This document shows positions 47,056 through 58,815 of a stretch of 64,000 bases of DNA, piece after piece; the first letter of the stretch is position 1; each line of letters begins with the position of its first letter. The stretch comes from Xiphophorus maculatus. Taxonomy: Eukaryota > Chordata > Actinopteri > Cyprinodontiformes > Poeciliidae. The notes beneath the pieces are model-generated. The model was not told the DNA's origin and did no database searches. It saw only the letters and a list, made by a program, of their open reading frames with translations. The DNA lies in contig NC_036450.1 of NCBI RefSeq assembly GCF_002775205.1, positions 6,282,787 through 6,346,786 on the forward strand. The letters run 5' to 3'. The translations under genes were made by a program, and so were the position numbers.

Positions 47056-47522
47056 ATTTCCTCTTTCCTCTCAGATTGTTGATCAGGGTTCATGGTTCTG
47101 ATGTCTCTGCTCTGCTGTTCTGATCTTCTTTATTTTTCCGGTTTAGTTCTTTGTGTTACAGGAGCCATAAAGGAAATCACTGCTGATGATTTATTTCATT
47201 CTTATGACAGAAATATTTCATGAAAATCTAAACTTCTCTGGACTCTAATGGTTTTCCTTTCATTTTTTTATCCATGTATTTTGATGTTTTATTTGTTGTT
47301 AAATCAGTTGAGATCAAAATGATCTGAACTTGCTTCTGTTTTCTATATTGTGATCCAAAAAGCCTGAAACATCAAATCAGAACTGATGCTGTTTTCTTCT
47401 CATATTTTTAGATTTAGATCAGAATAAATGTCTGTAGTTCTGTCTCTTTGGACTTCTTCAATAAAGAAACTTGATTACAGAGAAATGTTGAAAGTTTTCT
47501 AATCATTATTGTGATAAATTGT

Positions 47523-47747
47523 ATGTTTGGTCGTCTATTGAGCAGAAACTTTTCCTCCAGAGTGTCTTATTTGCTGCTGGAAAAGATCAGATGTTTGGTT
47601 TCGTCTTCATTCATCAACAACACTGTGGATCCACCACCACAGAAAGATCCTGGTAGCAGTAATGAAGAGGAGGTTAAAGCTCCTCCACTGTCAACATTTG
47701 GAAAACTGAGCTTTAAACCTGTGAGAAAGGTTGGAGACGTGTCATAA
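47523..47747 (+). other. Downstream ORF of the TRIM unit, copy B
   Basis: From an ATG at 47,523 the frame reads MFGRLLSRNFSSRVSYLLLE, then FINNTVDPPPQKDPGSSNEEE and ends KPVRKVGDVS. The same frame is open in copy C except for its beginning, and is broken in copy A. It has no hydrophobic segment and no known domain. It could be an exon remnant captured in the unit or part of an old repeat. Coding status is uncertain. Confidence 0.4.
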
Positions 47748-48470
47748 AACCAGTGGCGATAAAAGTGGGTATGCACTGTAAGCAGAGGGGCGCTGCACTA
47801 GAGGGGGCGCAAAAACCATGTGGGGATTTTTTGTATTTAACAGCTGGATGCATGAAATGATCAGTAATAGAGGAACGGCATTGATTGACTTCGCTTTCAG
47901 ACCATGTACCCATCCAGACTTGGTGTGTTTTATGAGAACGGCCCTGTGGTTTACAACAATGCACAGGACGCGTCTGACGACATGAGGAAGAGAAACATGT
48001 TTGAAGCGACAGACAAACCAACGGAGGACGCCTCCCAACCCAAACCGAGAGCCTTCTCCCGGGAAGGAGCGAGCAGAACCCAGCGGTGGACCCGGGAAAC
48101 ATGAGCGAAACACATCCAGGAAAAACTGAGGACCTTCAGGCGCAACGACAACATCCTGTAACTTTCTGATGAATTTCCCTGTAAAGTGCGAGTATTACGG
48201 ACGACTGCAGATCTGGGAACAGGCACGCTTTCTCCAAGGGCTCTGCCATGATGGAGGAGAGACGAGGGGCAGCACCGCGAGGAGCCCCCTGGGGTTCTAG
48301 GGACTCTCCTCACTACTCTGAAGGTGGACTGGTACTTCACTCTGGGAAGTCACGTATGTTATGTGTTGTTTTGTTGCTTTGCAGACCCGTCCTTGTTCAC
48401 CAGAGCATCTGGAATATAATAGGTATTCATTGTTTGTATATTAATGACAGAAATGAAACAACAGTATAAG

Positions 48471-48777
48471 ATAATTACTCTTAATGTTAAGGTAATTACT
48501 CTTAATGTTAAGATAATTACACTTAATGTTAAGGTAATTACTCTTTATGTTAAGGTAATTACTCTTAATGTTAAGGTAATTACCCTTAATGTTAAGGTAA
48601 TTACTCTTAATGTTAAGGTAATTACTCTTTATGTTAAGGTAATTACTCTTAATGTTAAGGTAATTACCCTTAATGTTAAGGTAATTACTCTTTATGTTAA
48701 GGTAATTACTCTTAATGTTAAGGTAATTACTCGTAATGTTAAGGTAATTACTATTTATGTTAAGGTAATTACTCTTT
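48471..48777. repeat. 21-bp minisatellite inside the L1 endonuclease region
   Basis: About 14-15 units contain the core aattactcttaatgttaa. Each unit encodes the heptapeptide VITLNVK (or VITLYVK) in the same frame as the preceding MKQQYKIITLNVK, which is the first beta strand of the L1-type endonuclease. After the array the endonuclease resumes one frame over (AKMKQEKQDISFCQETHL). The 136-codon open frame across it is therefore a translated repeat. Confidence 0.93.
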
Positions 48778-51700
48778 GCAAAGATGAAACAAGAAAAACA
48801 AGATATAAGTTTTTGCCAAGAAACACATCTCTACTGCTGAACATGAAAAATTGAGCAAAATGGGGTTAAAAATGTGAACTTCTCTTCATATACAAAAAGC
48901 CGCTCTAGAGGAGCAGCGATTTTATTGTCTAATAGGCTGAATTTTCAGTTCTCCTCACAAATTAAAGACAGAGAAGGACAGTATATACTGGTCAAAGGAT
49001 ACATAGATCATAAAGAAGTCACCTTACTGAATGTGGATAGACCACCCGGAAATAATAAACAGCTTATTAGGAAAATCTTTGACATGATTGCAACAGAAAT
49101 ATCTGGGACATTGATATGCAGGAGAGACTGGAAAGTTCACTTAAATCCTTTTCTGAACTCAACCAGCAAAATTACAAAAGCTCAGACAGAAGCAATATAG
49201 ATTAAAATAATGATTAAAGAATTAGGGTTGGTGGATGTATGGAGGAACTTAAACCCTCAGGATAAAAAATACACCTTTTTTTCTTATTCTCATCAGATCC
49301 ATTCAAGATTAGACTATTTCTTTATACAAAATGTTGATAAACATAGAATAATAAACTGTGACATGGGGTGAGAGATATATCTGATCATGCAGGGGTGTGT
49401 ATGACACTCCACCTGGATAATGATCGCAAAGAAACCCTGTGGAGTTTCTTTTTTTAAATAACAGTTTATTAAATGATACTAAATTTGACAGCTTGGTAGA
49501 AAAAGAATTGAAAGACTATATGGACCACAACAACACCGAGGATATTTCTCCCTGGATTTTATTGGACGCCGCAAAAACTGTTCTGAGAGGGACGTTAATT
49601 ATGTGGTCCTCCCATAAAAAAAAGAAAAAGAGAAATGTTTAAAAGATCTTACCATAAAATTAAAATCTTTAGAAATACAGCACATGGAAAATCACAATGA
49701 CCACAGATGGGAGAAACAAGACAAGCTCTAAACTGTTTATATGAAGAGCAGAGAGAGAAAAAAGTTAAATTCATTAAACTGAATTATTATGAAAATGAAC
49801 CCAAATCAAAGAAACTTCTTGCCTGGAGAATACGTAAACAACAAACTGATAGATTTATGCAGAAAATTAAAACTCCAACAGATAAAAAGACATCCCATTC
49901 TCTAAGAGACATTATACTACACTCAGTTATACACACAGCCTCACGCAGCAGACCCGTCCTCAGTGAGAGCATTTCTTGCCTCTCTGGATTTACCATCGAT
50001 AGGAACAGATCAAAATAACAGGCTAACACAACAAATAACTGAGGAGGAGATTAATGAAGCAATTTCAAAAATGAAAGGGAATAAGATGGCAGGTGAGGAC
50101 GGCTACCCGGCGGACTGGTACAGACACTTCCGGAAATTATTCACCCCTCTGCTTAAGGATTGCTTTAATCATGTACTTTCTGGAGGGGAAACACCACCAT
50201 CTTGGAGAAGAGCGGTGATCTCAGTGATTCCTAAGCCAGGTAAAGATAAAACAGAATGTGGTTCATACAGACCAATATCAGATTTAAACATTGATTACAG
50301 GATATTTGCAACAATACTGGCTAAAAGGCTGGAATTTATAATCCCTGAAATTACAGACACAGATCAGACCGGTTTTGTTCACAACAAGCAAACCCATGAC
50401 AACGTGAGACGGGCTCTTCACCTCATAGACCCAATGAAAAACACAGAATCGATGCAGAAAAGGCGTTTGACTCGGTGTGTTGGAACTATCTTTATTTGGC
50501 TTTGGAAAGATTCGGCTTTAATAGTCAAATTATAGGTTGCTTTCGGTCTCTGTATGCGTCACCCTCTGCCAGGATTAATATTAATGGGGATTTATCAGAT
50601 AAAATACAACTAGGAAGGGGCTGTCGCCAAGGCTGCCCCCTCAGCCCCACATTGTTTGAGCTTCTCATTGAGCCTCTAGCGCAGGCCATCAGAGAACACA
50701 AGGACATTATGGGTGGAACCATTAAAGGCACAATGCACAAGATACGCCTCTACGCTGACGATGTGCTGGTAACGCTAACTAACCCGGAAGTCAGCCTACC
50801 TGATCTTATTTCTTTACTCAAGACATTCAGAACTAACTCAGGGTATAAATCAAATCTACAGAAAACACAAGTTCTCACATTTAATTATCAACCGTCACTA
50901 AGAATTCAGAAAATGTCCGGGTTCAACTGGCACAACAAACCTATAAAATATCAGGGAGTCAAAAGTCCTGCAGTTATCCAACCTTTTTGAATGCAATTAC
51001 ATCCCACTGACAGTAGAGATTAAGGCGGATCTACAGCGTTGGTCTCTGTTACCCATGAATCTACATAACCAAATAGATAAAATACAGATGAACCTTTTAC
51101 CAAGGCTTCTTTATCTTCTTCAGGCTCTGCCTATAAAGGTTCCTGACAAACAATTCCACGATTGGGACAGAATAATCTCACATTTTATCTGGGCTAAACA
51201 AAAACCGAGACACTGCAACTGTCAAAAGAAAGGGGTGGATGGGCTTTAACACACCTGAGGACTATTACAGAGCAGCGCAGATGAGAGTTAGTTGGTTGGT
51301 GTGACCCAACATGTGAAGCTAAATGGAAAGAGATAGAGCCGTCTTACAGGGATATACCTCTACAATCCTGGATCGGAGATCGTTTCCTTATTAAAAAACA
51401 TATAGATTCTGACCTAATACCCTTGTGGATAAAAATACCGTTGGACATATGGCATAAAATATTAAAGCAAGTAAAGATTGAAAGAAATGCTCGAATTTTA
51501 AGATGGCCTGCTTATGATAGAGATTTTCTCCCTGCAAGAATGGATAAGAGATTTACACAGTGGTCACAAAAAGGCTTAACAAGTTACTGGAAGATTACAA
51601 AGAATAGTGAATTAAAAAGTTTTAAACAACTTCAAGATAACTACAACCTGGAAAAATGTGACTTTTTTAGATACCTCCAGCTAAGACACCACTACAATAA

Positions 51701-52370
51701 AAGTATAAAATATTTGGAGGAGGACGAGACAGGTATTCTTAAAATCCTATTAGACTGGAGCAACGGAAGACCTCCCAAAAAAACAATATCCAAACTATAC
51801 TCATGTCTACAAACGGAGAGAAAATGTAATACAACATATATTAAGGTTAAATGGGAAAAAGGAGCCAAAATAACAATAACTGAGGATGTTTGGTTAAATA
51901 AATGCAATTCTGTGATTCACACATCAAGTTCTGGCCTGTGGAAGGAATTTTCCTGGAAATGCATGGTACGTTTTTTTGTTACATCTTACATTAAAAGTAA
52001 ACATTGTAATGATACTGAAAAGGCAAAATGTTGGAGGAACTGTGGGAATGTGTCTGCAGGACATTTTCATGTCTTCTAGGAATGTATTAAGATCGCCCCC
52101 TATTGGTCAGAAGTGATAAGAGAAATCAATACTAAAATGGACTTAAATTTACGCTGTGATTTTACTGTGGTTTTCCTGGTAATTTACCTCAGGAACTGAA
52201 GAAATCTGATAGATATCTCCTACTAATATGCAGGTGCAAAGAAGGCTGTAACTCACAGGTGGCTTGAAGTGGAACAACCATCATGTTTGGACTGGAAGGA
52301 CATAATAGAGGAAATTCACGCAATGGAGAGACTAACTTTTTCATTAAGACTTGCCTCTTATAGATACAAT

Positions 52371-53364
52371 CAGTGGTGGAGAAAGTACTCAAAAAATGTA
52401 CTTAAGTAAAAGTACAAATACACAGGCAAAAATGTACTCAAGTAAAAGTCAAAGTACCACATTAACATTTTACTTAAGTAAAAGTAAAAAAGTACTGGCT
52501 TTTAAAAATACTTAAGTATTAAAAGTAAAAGTACTTGCTGAATACATAACCTAATCGCTAATATCATTAAGTGTGCCAATAGTATTTAATTTGAATACAT
52601 CATAAATGTGCCATTTTAATAAACAATGTCACAGATTAAACATGTTCTTATTGTGTTTATTCTCTGTAAGAGTTTAGACTTAGATATGTGATTCTATGCA
52701 TCATAATTTCAGGGATGGAAACATCTTATTTCCTGTCCTAACGTAGCATGAACTTCATTAGTGACATTTATTTAGAAAGAAATCCAACTGAAAGGGGATG
52801 GAACGAAGGTGTGGGGGGGAAGACATGCAATCGAGGAGCCACGTAGCAGAGTTGCAGTCAAGACCACTGAACACGAGACCAAGACCAGCGCCCTGCGCTA
52901 CATGACACAATAAAATGAAGTGCACCTATCAAAATTGGTTCTCAGATTGATCTGAAAGATCCACATTTCCATAAAAACACCTAGATATAAATACTTAGAG
53001 CTGAAATATATTTAACCAGTATCAATTACAACTCATTTCATTCTGTTTTGCTTTCATCGCTGTGCTACAATCCGCAGAGGTCGCCTGCCATCCCTATAAA
53101 AATAACGCCCTGGGCGGTTGCCCATATTGCCCATGTCAGAAACCACAACTGTCTGCACCATTAAACCATGAAACATAGCAATTAACTGTAATTGCAACAA
53201 CACTATGAACACTGTCCAACGGCACAACAAGCAGAAGGAGCACCATGACTGTTCTCATCCTCCCTCCCACTGCATGTTTGCCACCATGACAGGAGACAAA
53301 ATCAATCAATGAGCATGCTCTGTGTTCATACGTTCAACTTTTACTTATTCGGCAATTAAATAAA

Positions 53365-53461
<97 letters not shown>

Positions 53462-54171
53462 CTATATATAGCTATTGCAGTGTATACAAGAACAAAGAAC
53501 GGCTCTCAGTGAGGCTTCAGTCCCATCAACCTTAGTAAAGATCCGTCCAGAAGAATCGGATCGTTCCTGAATCCACACAATAATTCAGCGCATGAGTGAC
53601 AACTTTTTTTCATCGCAGATGCAACATGTGTCTCAGTACAGCTAGCTTTGCTAGCATCACGTCCACAGATCTTACCTTTCTTTAAGCTTTCCTTCCAAGT
53701 GACGCTAAAAGTTGGACAAAGTCCCACCGTCTGTGAAAGCGAAGCGCTGCTGGTTTTACATGTCGTCATATCTTATGATTTATGCAGCTATTATCGATTA
53801 GTTAGACATCTTCTCAGCTCAGAGGAAACCACTGCGCATGTCTGGAGCTCCGTGCTAGTAAAGGGGGAGGCGATGGGTGACAACAGACACTAAGTCACGT
53901 TATTGCTTGGATTTTACGGCGCCACCTTAAAGTCCCTGAACTTCATATTTTAACGGACAAAAAGAGAGCAGTGCGACTTGGATGTAACGAGTAACGCGAC
54001 ACTTTTGTAGAAATGTAGTGAAGTAGAAAGTACAGATACTTACTGTAAAATGTAGTGGAGTAAAAGTAGAAAGTACCCATTATTAAATCTACTTAAGTAA
54101 AGTACAGATACATGAAAATTGTACTTAAGTACAGTAACGAAGTACTTGTACTTCGTTACTTCCCACCACTG
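52371..54171. mobile_element. hAT-type element, non-autonomous, inserted in the L1
   Basis: The ends cagtggtgg and ccaccactg are inverted, and subterminal aagtacttaagtaaaag-type words occur at both sides. The 8-bp flanks gatacaat (52,363-52,370) and gacacaat (54,172-54,179) match at 7 of 8. Removing it rejoins the L1 frame ASYRYN to KYWKKW. No transposase frame; the interior includes a long TG/TA repeat. Confidence 0.92.
53364..53460. repeat. (TG)n-(TA)n microsatellite
   Basis: A run of about 12 TG units passes directly into about 36 TA units, followed by two gctatata words. It lies inside the hAT element. Confidence 0.97.
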
Positions 54172-54807
54172 GACACAATAAATACTGGAAGAAATGGATC
54201 ATCCATCGGAGCTTGACACCAACTGTATAATTAATGTAATTAAGCTTTTTTCAATTTTTTATGTTGATTGTTACTCAACTGCTCCTGTCAAATTAGTTAG
54301 AGGGGAGTCTAACTGTTCAATGTATGTATGTGTATCTCTAAAACTGCTAAAATAACAAAAAGAAAGTTAAATAAATAAAAAAAGAAAGAAAGATCCAATT
54401 TGCTAACTTTGGATCTTGTTTGGAGGGGAAAAAAGAAAAAAGCCTAAACTATTTTAAGATAAACTTTTTGGATCATAATTGTTGTATTTAATATATTTAA
54501 TAAAATAATTAAAAGCAGTTTTGGGTACACCAAAGTTTGTTTTTGAGTAAAAGCTCCTATTTACTATCAAATGATATAGAATGCTGAAAATATGGAGACA
54601 AATATTTATATTGCACCAGATATTTTCTATTAAAAAAAGATTTCAATTTGTTTGTAATAATGTTGTACTGATTAATAAAATGTTTCCATCTGTTGCAAAC
54701 ACCTGTGGACAAGCCTGATTTTTAAATTAATAGTTGCTGCCCTTTAGTGGTGAAGCTTCTGTCATCATTTGGTTTCAACAATAGAAACTGAGTTGAATAA
54801 AACTCAC

Positions 54808-54873
54808 AGAGACGTTGTTGAATCCTGCAGCCATTGGATGGTTTTGTCTTGGAGGAACAGTCACAGGATCCTC
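54808..54873 (-). CDS. Membrane protein, cytoplasmic-tail exon
   Basis: A 66-base exon between acceptor gtatctcag|GAGG and donor GTCTCT|GTGAGT, phase 0, encodes EDPVTVPPRQNHPMAAGFNN plus VS. It follows directly on the transmembrane exon at 54,969-55,129 after an intron of about 95 bp. The next exon should lie at lower coordinates, where the L1-type element ends at 54,391; none was found. Confidence 0.55.
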
Positions 54874-54968
54874 CTGAGATACAATTTAATAAAAATCAAA
54901 CAGGTTTCAGGAGAGAAAAGGTGAGAAAAGGTCAAATGATTGGATTTTATTGGGATCTTTTAACTCAC

Positions 54969-55129
54969 TGGAACATATCCTTCGTTACTAATGCCGATAG
55001 CGAGCGATGGAGAGTTGGCTTCTGGTTTGGTTCGCAGGTAGAAGACGAGCAGAGCGACCAGGGTGCCGATCAGCAGCACCACCACGATCACAGAGGCAGC
55101 GATTCCTCCGGCGTTGTCCGGCTTCGAGG
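54969..55129 (-). CDS. Membrane protein, transmembrane exon (orphan)
   Basis: Acceptor tctttcag|CCTCGAAG and donor TTCCA|GTGAGT frame 53 codons after two split bases. The peptide has a short extracellular stem (SKPDNAGG), one hydrophobic span of about 23 residues (IAASVIVVVLLIGTLVALLV), a stop-transfer LRTK and a tail ending GISNEGYVP. Type I immune-receptor-like proteins (MHC class I, Ig-superfamily) have such exons, but I cannot name the family. No extracellular-domain exon was found to the right. The adjoining intron sequence recurs at 37,085 and 40,014. Confidence 0.6.
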
Positions 55130-55520
55130 CTGAAAGAGAGACGGAAATCATTTACTCCTAGAAAGGCTGAAAAAAACTACAACAAACATGTTGGTGTCTC
55201 TTAAACAGGTTAGGATATGTCTGTGGGCTAAACAAAACCTGTTCATTACAATTTTTGCACAAAATCATTCTTAGATAATCAGATTTTAGTCTGATCAGTT
55301 CTTCCTATTTGAGCTGTTTTAGGGCGTCTTGTCTCTTTAAATCCAAATAAGCTGCTGGCCATGCCACACAACTCAACGTTTACACTCTCACCTAAAAATG
55401 GACATAAACAGATCTGCTATATTAGAACCATACATCTTTGAAAAGCAGAAGTGGCGCCTCCTGCACAACCAATGAGAATGCAGCAAGTGGTTTCTGGATA
55501 TCAAGTCAACAACAAAACAC
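55124..55520 (+). repeat. Duplicated block, copy C of 40,014-40,415
   Basis: The intron-side sequence of the orphan transmembrane exon and about 390 bp beyond it; the counterpart of 40,014-40,415 and, in part, 37,085-37,295. This copy retains the exon and is probably the source arrangement. Confidence 0.85.
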
Positions 55521-55784
55521 TTGTCTTTCCCAGCAGCATTTGTACAGCGATAAAACCAGCTATTATTTGTTCAGAGTTAAAATTATTTTATCCAGTTATC
55601 TGTTGACAAGGCCAAAATATGTGTATGTGATCTACATCCATCTGACCACAGAGTCTCCAGCAACACTAAGGGCCGGCCACAATATTCTTCCTAATCTTTG
55701 ACTACATAAGAAAAATAGAGCTGGTAGTCAGGTAGACATGGTTCAATTGGGAACCAACATTTCAACATTTGTTTCATTTTCAGC

Positions 55785-56110
55785 TGCTGTGGTTTGTTTT
55801 CACACTGCATTGTGTCAAACAAACCAAACACACTGAAGAACCTATTAACCTCCTCACCTGTGGTGGCGCTACAACAGGAACCACTGAAGGTAACAACACA
55901 AAAACCTCTGAAGAAGACACTGAGTGCAACCTCCTTCTTCACAGAAATTAAACAAATGGAGTAGCGTCAGTCGTACCAGTTTCTTTTTGTGTTTGGTAAA
56001 AGTCCAAAAGAAATTCCTCCCATTAGCGCTAGACGCTTTGGGTTTGTTTCAAAGGTGGGACCAAGTCAGTGTTTTACAATATTGAAATCTTTATCCTCAA
56101 GTCCCAAGTC
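55785..56110 (+). repeat. Partial MITE of the ggtgttttcacacc family, TRIM unit C
   Basis: Nearly identical to 41,250-41,590 (gtgtcaaacaaacc, cctctgaagaagacactgag). Part of the duplicated unit. Confidence 0.7.
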
Positions 56111-56114
56111 CAGA

Positions 56115-56398
56115 GTTTCCCCCAGTGTATTATAATCCTGGCGGGCCACCAGGCTTTACTTGTGCCCCCACCAGGGTTAGCATTGCTTATTTAGTTAATT
56201 TTTTTTATGTTGGCATTTTTGAACACTTTACAGTCGATGTTCTGATGTTAATCTTCCAATAACACATAATTATCACGGGATATTTTCAAGTTTCCTGTCA
56301 ACTTTAAACATTTTTTAACTCAAAATCACGACGGGCCGCTGGATGAATGACTGCCAAGCGCCCAACTACCAGGCTTAGCAAGTTTTCTGGGGAAAACC
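56115..56398. mobile_element. Short element with gtttcccccag / ctggggaaaac ends, unit C
   Basis: Same element as 41,594-41,876. About 30 bp to its right is the empty site of the L1 present in unit B: catttcaagtaattttgaatc without interruption. Confidence 0.7.
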
Positions 56399-57104
56399 TT
56401 GAAGTCCAAAAGTCTGAAACTTTTCATTTCAAGTAATTTTGAATCTTTTTTTTAACAATGTTGCAGTTAAATGTTAAATATAAATAATAGGCCATGTTTT
56501 CGTTTCTTCATCTCAAATCTTCATAGAACATGTGCAGAACACAAAGTACAAAAAACAACATTTTAAAATTGCATTTAAAAATATTGCACAGTCCAGTTAA
56601 ACTTAGCTGCAAGAACGGTCATACTTAAGATATAATTTTCCAGAATACAGAGAGGAAAATAAGTATTTGAACACCCTGTGACTTTGCAAGTTCTCCCACT
56701 TAGAAATCATGGAGGGGTTTGAAATTTTCACCTTAGGTTCATGTCCACAGTGAGAGACATAATCTAAAGAAATCTGGAAATCCAGGAGTGCATGTGCTAT
56801 TATACAGATAAATGGTAACATTTAATCATGTTCCTTGATAATATTAGTTTACAATCATGTTTACTTTATTAAGTATATTTCTTAAGAACAGTTGGGCCCA
56901 TTAGTATTAATTATTGTCTTTTTTACCTAAGATGAAATTCATGGTCTTATAAAACTTTAGGTGTAACATTGGCAGGATTATCTTTATGATCTGAACTGTG
57001 AGGCTGGGCGTAACCAAGATCTGCTTTGGGTGAACCTGATTGGCTGCAGCCTCTCTGCACTGAAACATGAGACATAAATCAGGTCAAACCAGTTTCTGTT
57101 ACGA

Positions 57105-57114
57105 GGAAGTGAAA
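57105..57114 (+). promoter_or_regulatory. ETS-IRF composite-like motif before TRIM copy C
   Basis: GGAAGTGAAA, identical to copy B, 31 bp before the ATG at 57,145. The reverse CCAAT box gattggctgcag lies at about 57,038-57,049. Confidence 0.5.
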
Positions 57115-57144
57115 CGCAGACAGTCACTGTGACTGAGAGCAGAA

Positions 57145-58815
57145 ATGGAGCAGAGTCAGCTAAACCGAGAGACTTTCTCCTGTTCAATCTGTCTGGATCT
57201 ACTGACGGATCCAGTGGCTACTCCCTGTGGACACAGCTACTGTATGAACTGTATTAAAGGTCACTGGGATGAAGAGGATCAGAAAAGAATCCACAGCTGC
57301 CCTCAATGCAGAGAGACCTTCATACCAAGGCCTGTTTTGAAGAAAAACACCATGCTAGCAGCTTTAGTGGAGCAGCTGAAGAAGACTGGACTCCAAGCTG
57401 CTCCTGCTGACCACTGTTATGCTGGACCTGAAGATGTGGCCTGTGATTCCTGCACTGGAAGAAAACTGAAAGCCATCAAGTCCTGTTTAGTCTGTCTGGC
57501 CTCTTTCTGTGAGAAACACCTTCAGCCTCATTTTGATTCAGCTGCATTAAAGAAACACAAGCTGGTGGAGCCGTCCAAGAACCTCCAGGAGAACATCTGC
57601 TCTAAGCATGATAAGTTGTTGGAGGTCTTCTGCCGCACTGATCAGAAGTGTATCTGCTATCTCTGCATTATGGATGAACATAAAGGCCATGAAACTGTGT
57701 CAGCTGCAGCAGAAAGGACTGAGAGGCAGAGAGAGCTGGAGGAGAGACGAGGAAACATCCAGCAGAGAATCCAAGACCAGGAGAAAGATGTGAAGCTGCT
57801 TCAACAGGAGGTGGAGGCCATCAATCGCTCTGCTGATAAAACAGTGGAGGACAGTGAGAAGATCTTCACCCAGCTGATCTGTCTCCTCCAGAAAAGAAGC
57901 TCTGAGGTGAAGCAGCAGATCAGATCCCAGCAGGAAACTGAAGTGAGTCGAGTCAAAGATGTTCAGGAGAAGCTGGAGCAGGAGATCACTGAGCTGAAGA
58001 GGAAAGACGCTGAGCTGGAGCAGCTCTCACACACAGAGGATCACAACCAGTTTCTCCTCAACTACCCCTCACTGCCAGCACTCAGTGAGTCTACACACTC
58101 ATCCAGCATCAACATCCGTCCTCTGAGACACTTTGAGGACGTGACAGCAGCTGTGTCAGAGCTCAGAGACAAACTACAGGACGTCCTGAGAGACTCATGG
58201 ACAAACATCTCACTGATGGTCACTGAGGTGGATGTTCTACTGTCAGAACCAGAAACAGAACCGAAGAGCAGAGCTGGATTCTTAAGATATTCATGTGAAA
58301 TCACTCTGGATCCAAACACAGCAAACACACAGCTGGTTCTATCAGAGGGGAACAGGAAGGTGACAAGGATGGATCAGGATCAGTCTTATTCTAGTCACCC
58401 AGACAGATTTACTGAATATTTTCAGGTTCTGAGTAGAGAGAGTCTGACTGGACCTTGTTACTGGGAGGTGGAGTGGAGAGGGGACGTTTCTGTAGCAGTC
58501 GCATACAAGAGTATCAGCAGAGCAGGATCGGGTGATGAATGTGGTTTTGGATATAATGATAAATCTTGGGCATTAGATTGTTCTCAAAACAATAGTCAAT
58601 TTTGGCACAACAACATTTTAACTTCCATCTCAGGTCCAGTTTCCTCCAGAGTCGGAGTGTACCTGGATCACAGAGCAGGTATTCTGTCCTTCTACAGCGT
58701 CTCTGAAACCATGACTCTCCTCCACAGAGTCCAGACCAGATTCACTGAACCGCTACTGGCTGGAGTTTTGGTTTATGTAACTGGATCGTCAGCAGAGTTC
58801 TGTAAACCCAGATAG
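57145..58815 (+). CDS. TRIM-family E3 ubiquitin ligase, copy C (556 aa, single exon)
   Basis: RING, B-boxes, coiled coil and PRY-SPRY as in copies A and B, with all zinc ligands present. In the RING the penultimate ligand pair reads SCPQC where A and B have SCPEC. The linker is LLSEPETEPKS. SPRY differences from A and B cluster around GDECGFGYNDKSWALDCSQN and the terminal VYVTGSSAEFCKPR. TAG at 58,813-58,815; AATAAA at 59,218-59,223. A stop just upstream in frame supports the MEQSQ start. Intact and probably functional. Confidence 0.92.
   Translation: MEQSQLNRETFSCSICLDLLTDPVATPCGHSYCMNCIKGHWDEEDQKRIHSCPQCRETFIPRPVLKKNTMLAALVEQLKKTGLQAAPADHCYAGPEDVACDSCTGRKLKAIKSCLVCLASFCEKHLQPHFDSAALKKHKLVEPSKNLQENICSKHDKLLEVFCRTDQKCICYLCIMDEHKGHETVSAAAERTERQRELEERRGNIQQRIQDQEKDVKLLQQEVEAINRSADKTVEDSEKIFTQLICLLQKRSSEVKQQIRSQQETEVSRVKDVQEKLEQEITELKRKDAELEQLSHTEDHNQFLLNYPSLPALSESTHSSSINIRPLRHFEDVTAAVSELRDKLQDVLRDSWTNISLMVTEVDVLLSEPETEPKSRAGFLRYSCEITLDPNTANTQLVLSEGNRKVTRMDQDQSYSSHPDRFTEYFQVLSRESLTGPCYWEVEWRGDVSVAVAYKSISRAGSGDECGFGYNDKSWALDCSQNNSQFWHNNILTSISGPVSSRVGVYLDHRAGILSFYSVSETMTLLHRVQTRFTEPLLAGVLVYVTGSSAEFCKPR

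Larger units (their letters stand above)
47886..54391 (+). mobile_element. L1-type LINE with ORF1 end and full-length broken ORF2, carrying a nested hAT
   Basis: Begins in the C-terminal domain of ORF1 (MYPSRLGVFYENGPVVYNNA at about 47,904). ORF2 starts at about 48,453 (MKQQYKIITLNVK), passes through the endonuclease (FCQETHL, then RGAAILLSNRLNFQFSS and GYIDHKEVTLLNV), the RT (KMAGEDGYPADWYRHF, SYRPISDLNIDYRIFA, GCRQGCPLSPTLFELLIEP, RLYADDVLV) and a C-terminal region to about 54,230. It ends in an A-rich tail. Many stops and frameshifts make it inactive. A 21-bp minisatellite sits in the endonuclease start and a 1.8-kb hAT near the ORF2 end. Its left edge follows ggcattgatt, where copies A and C continue differently. 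Confidence 0.88.

Noticed and set aside
48444..48854. 136-codon open frame with seven-residue repeats
   Set aside because: Translated minisatellite inside a dead LINE, not a repeat protein gene.
53506..53769. 87-codon minus frame inside the hAT element
   Set aside because: No transposase motif; probably chance in a non-autonomous element.
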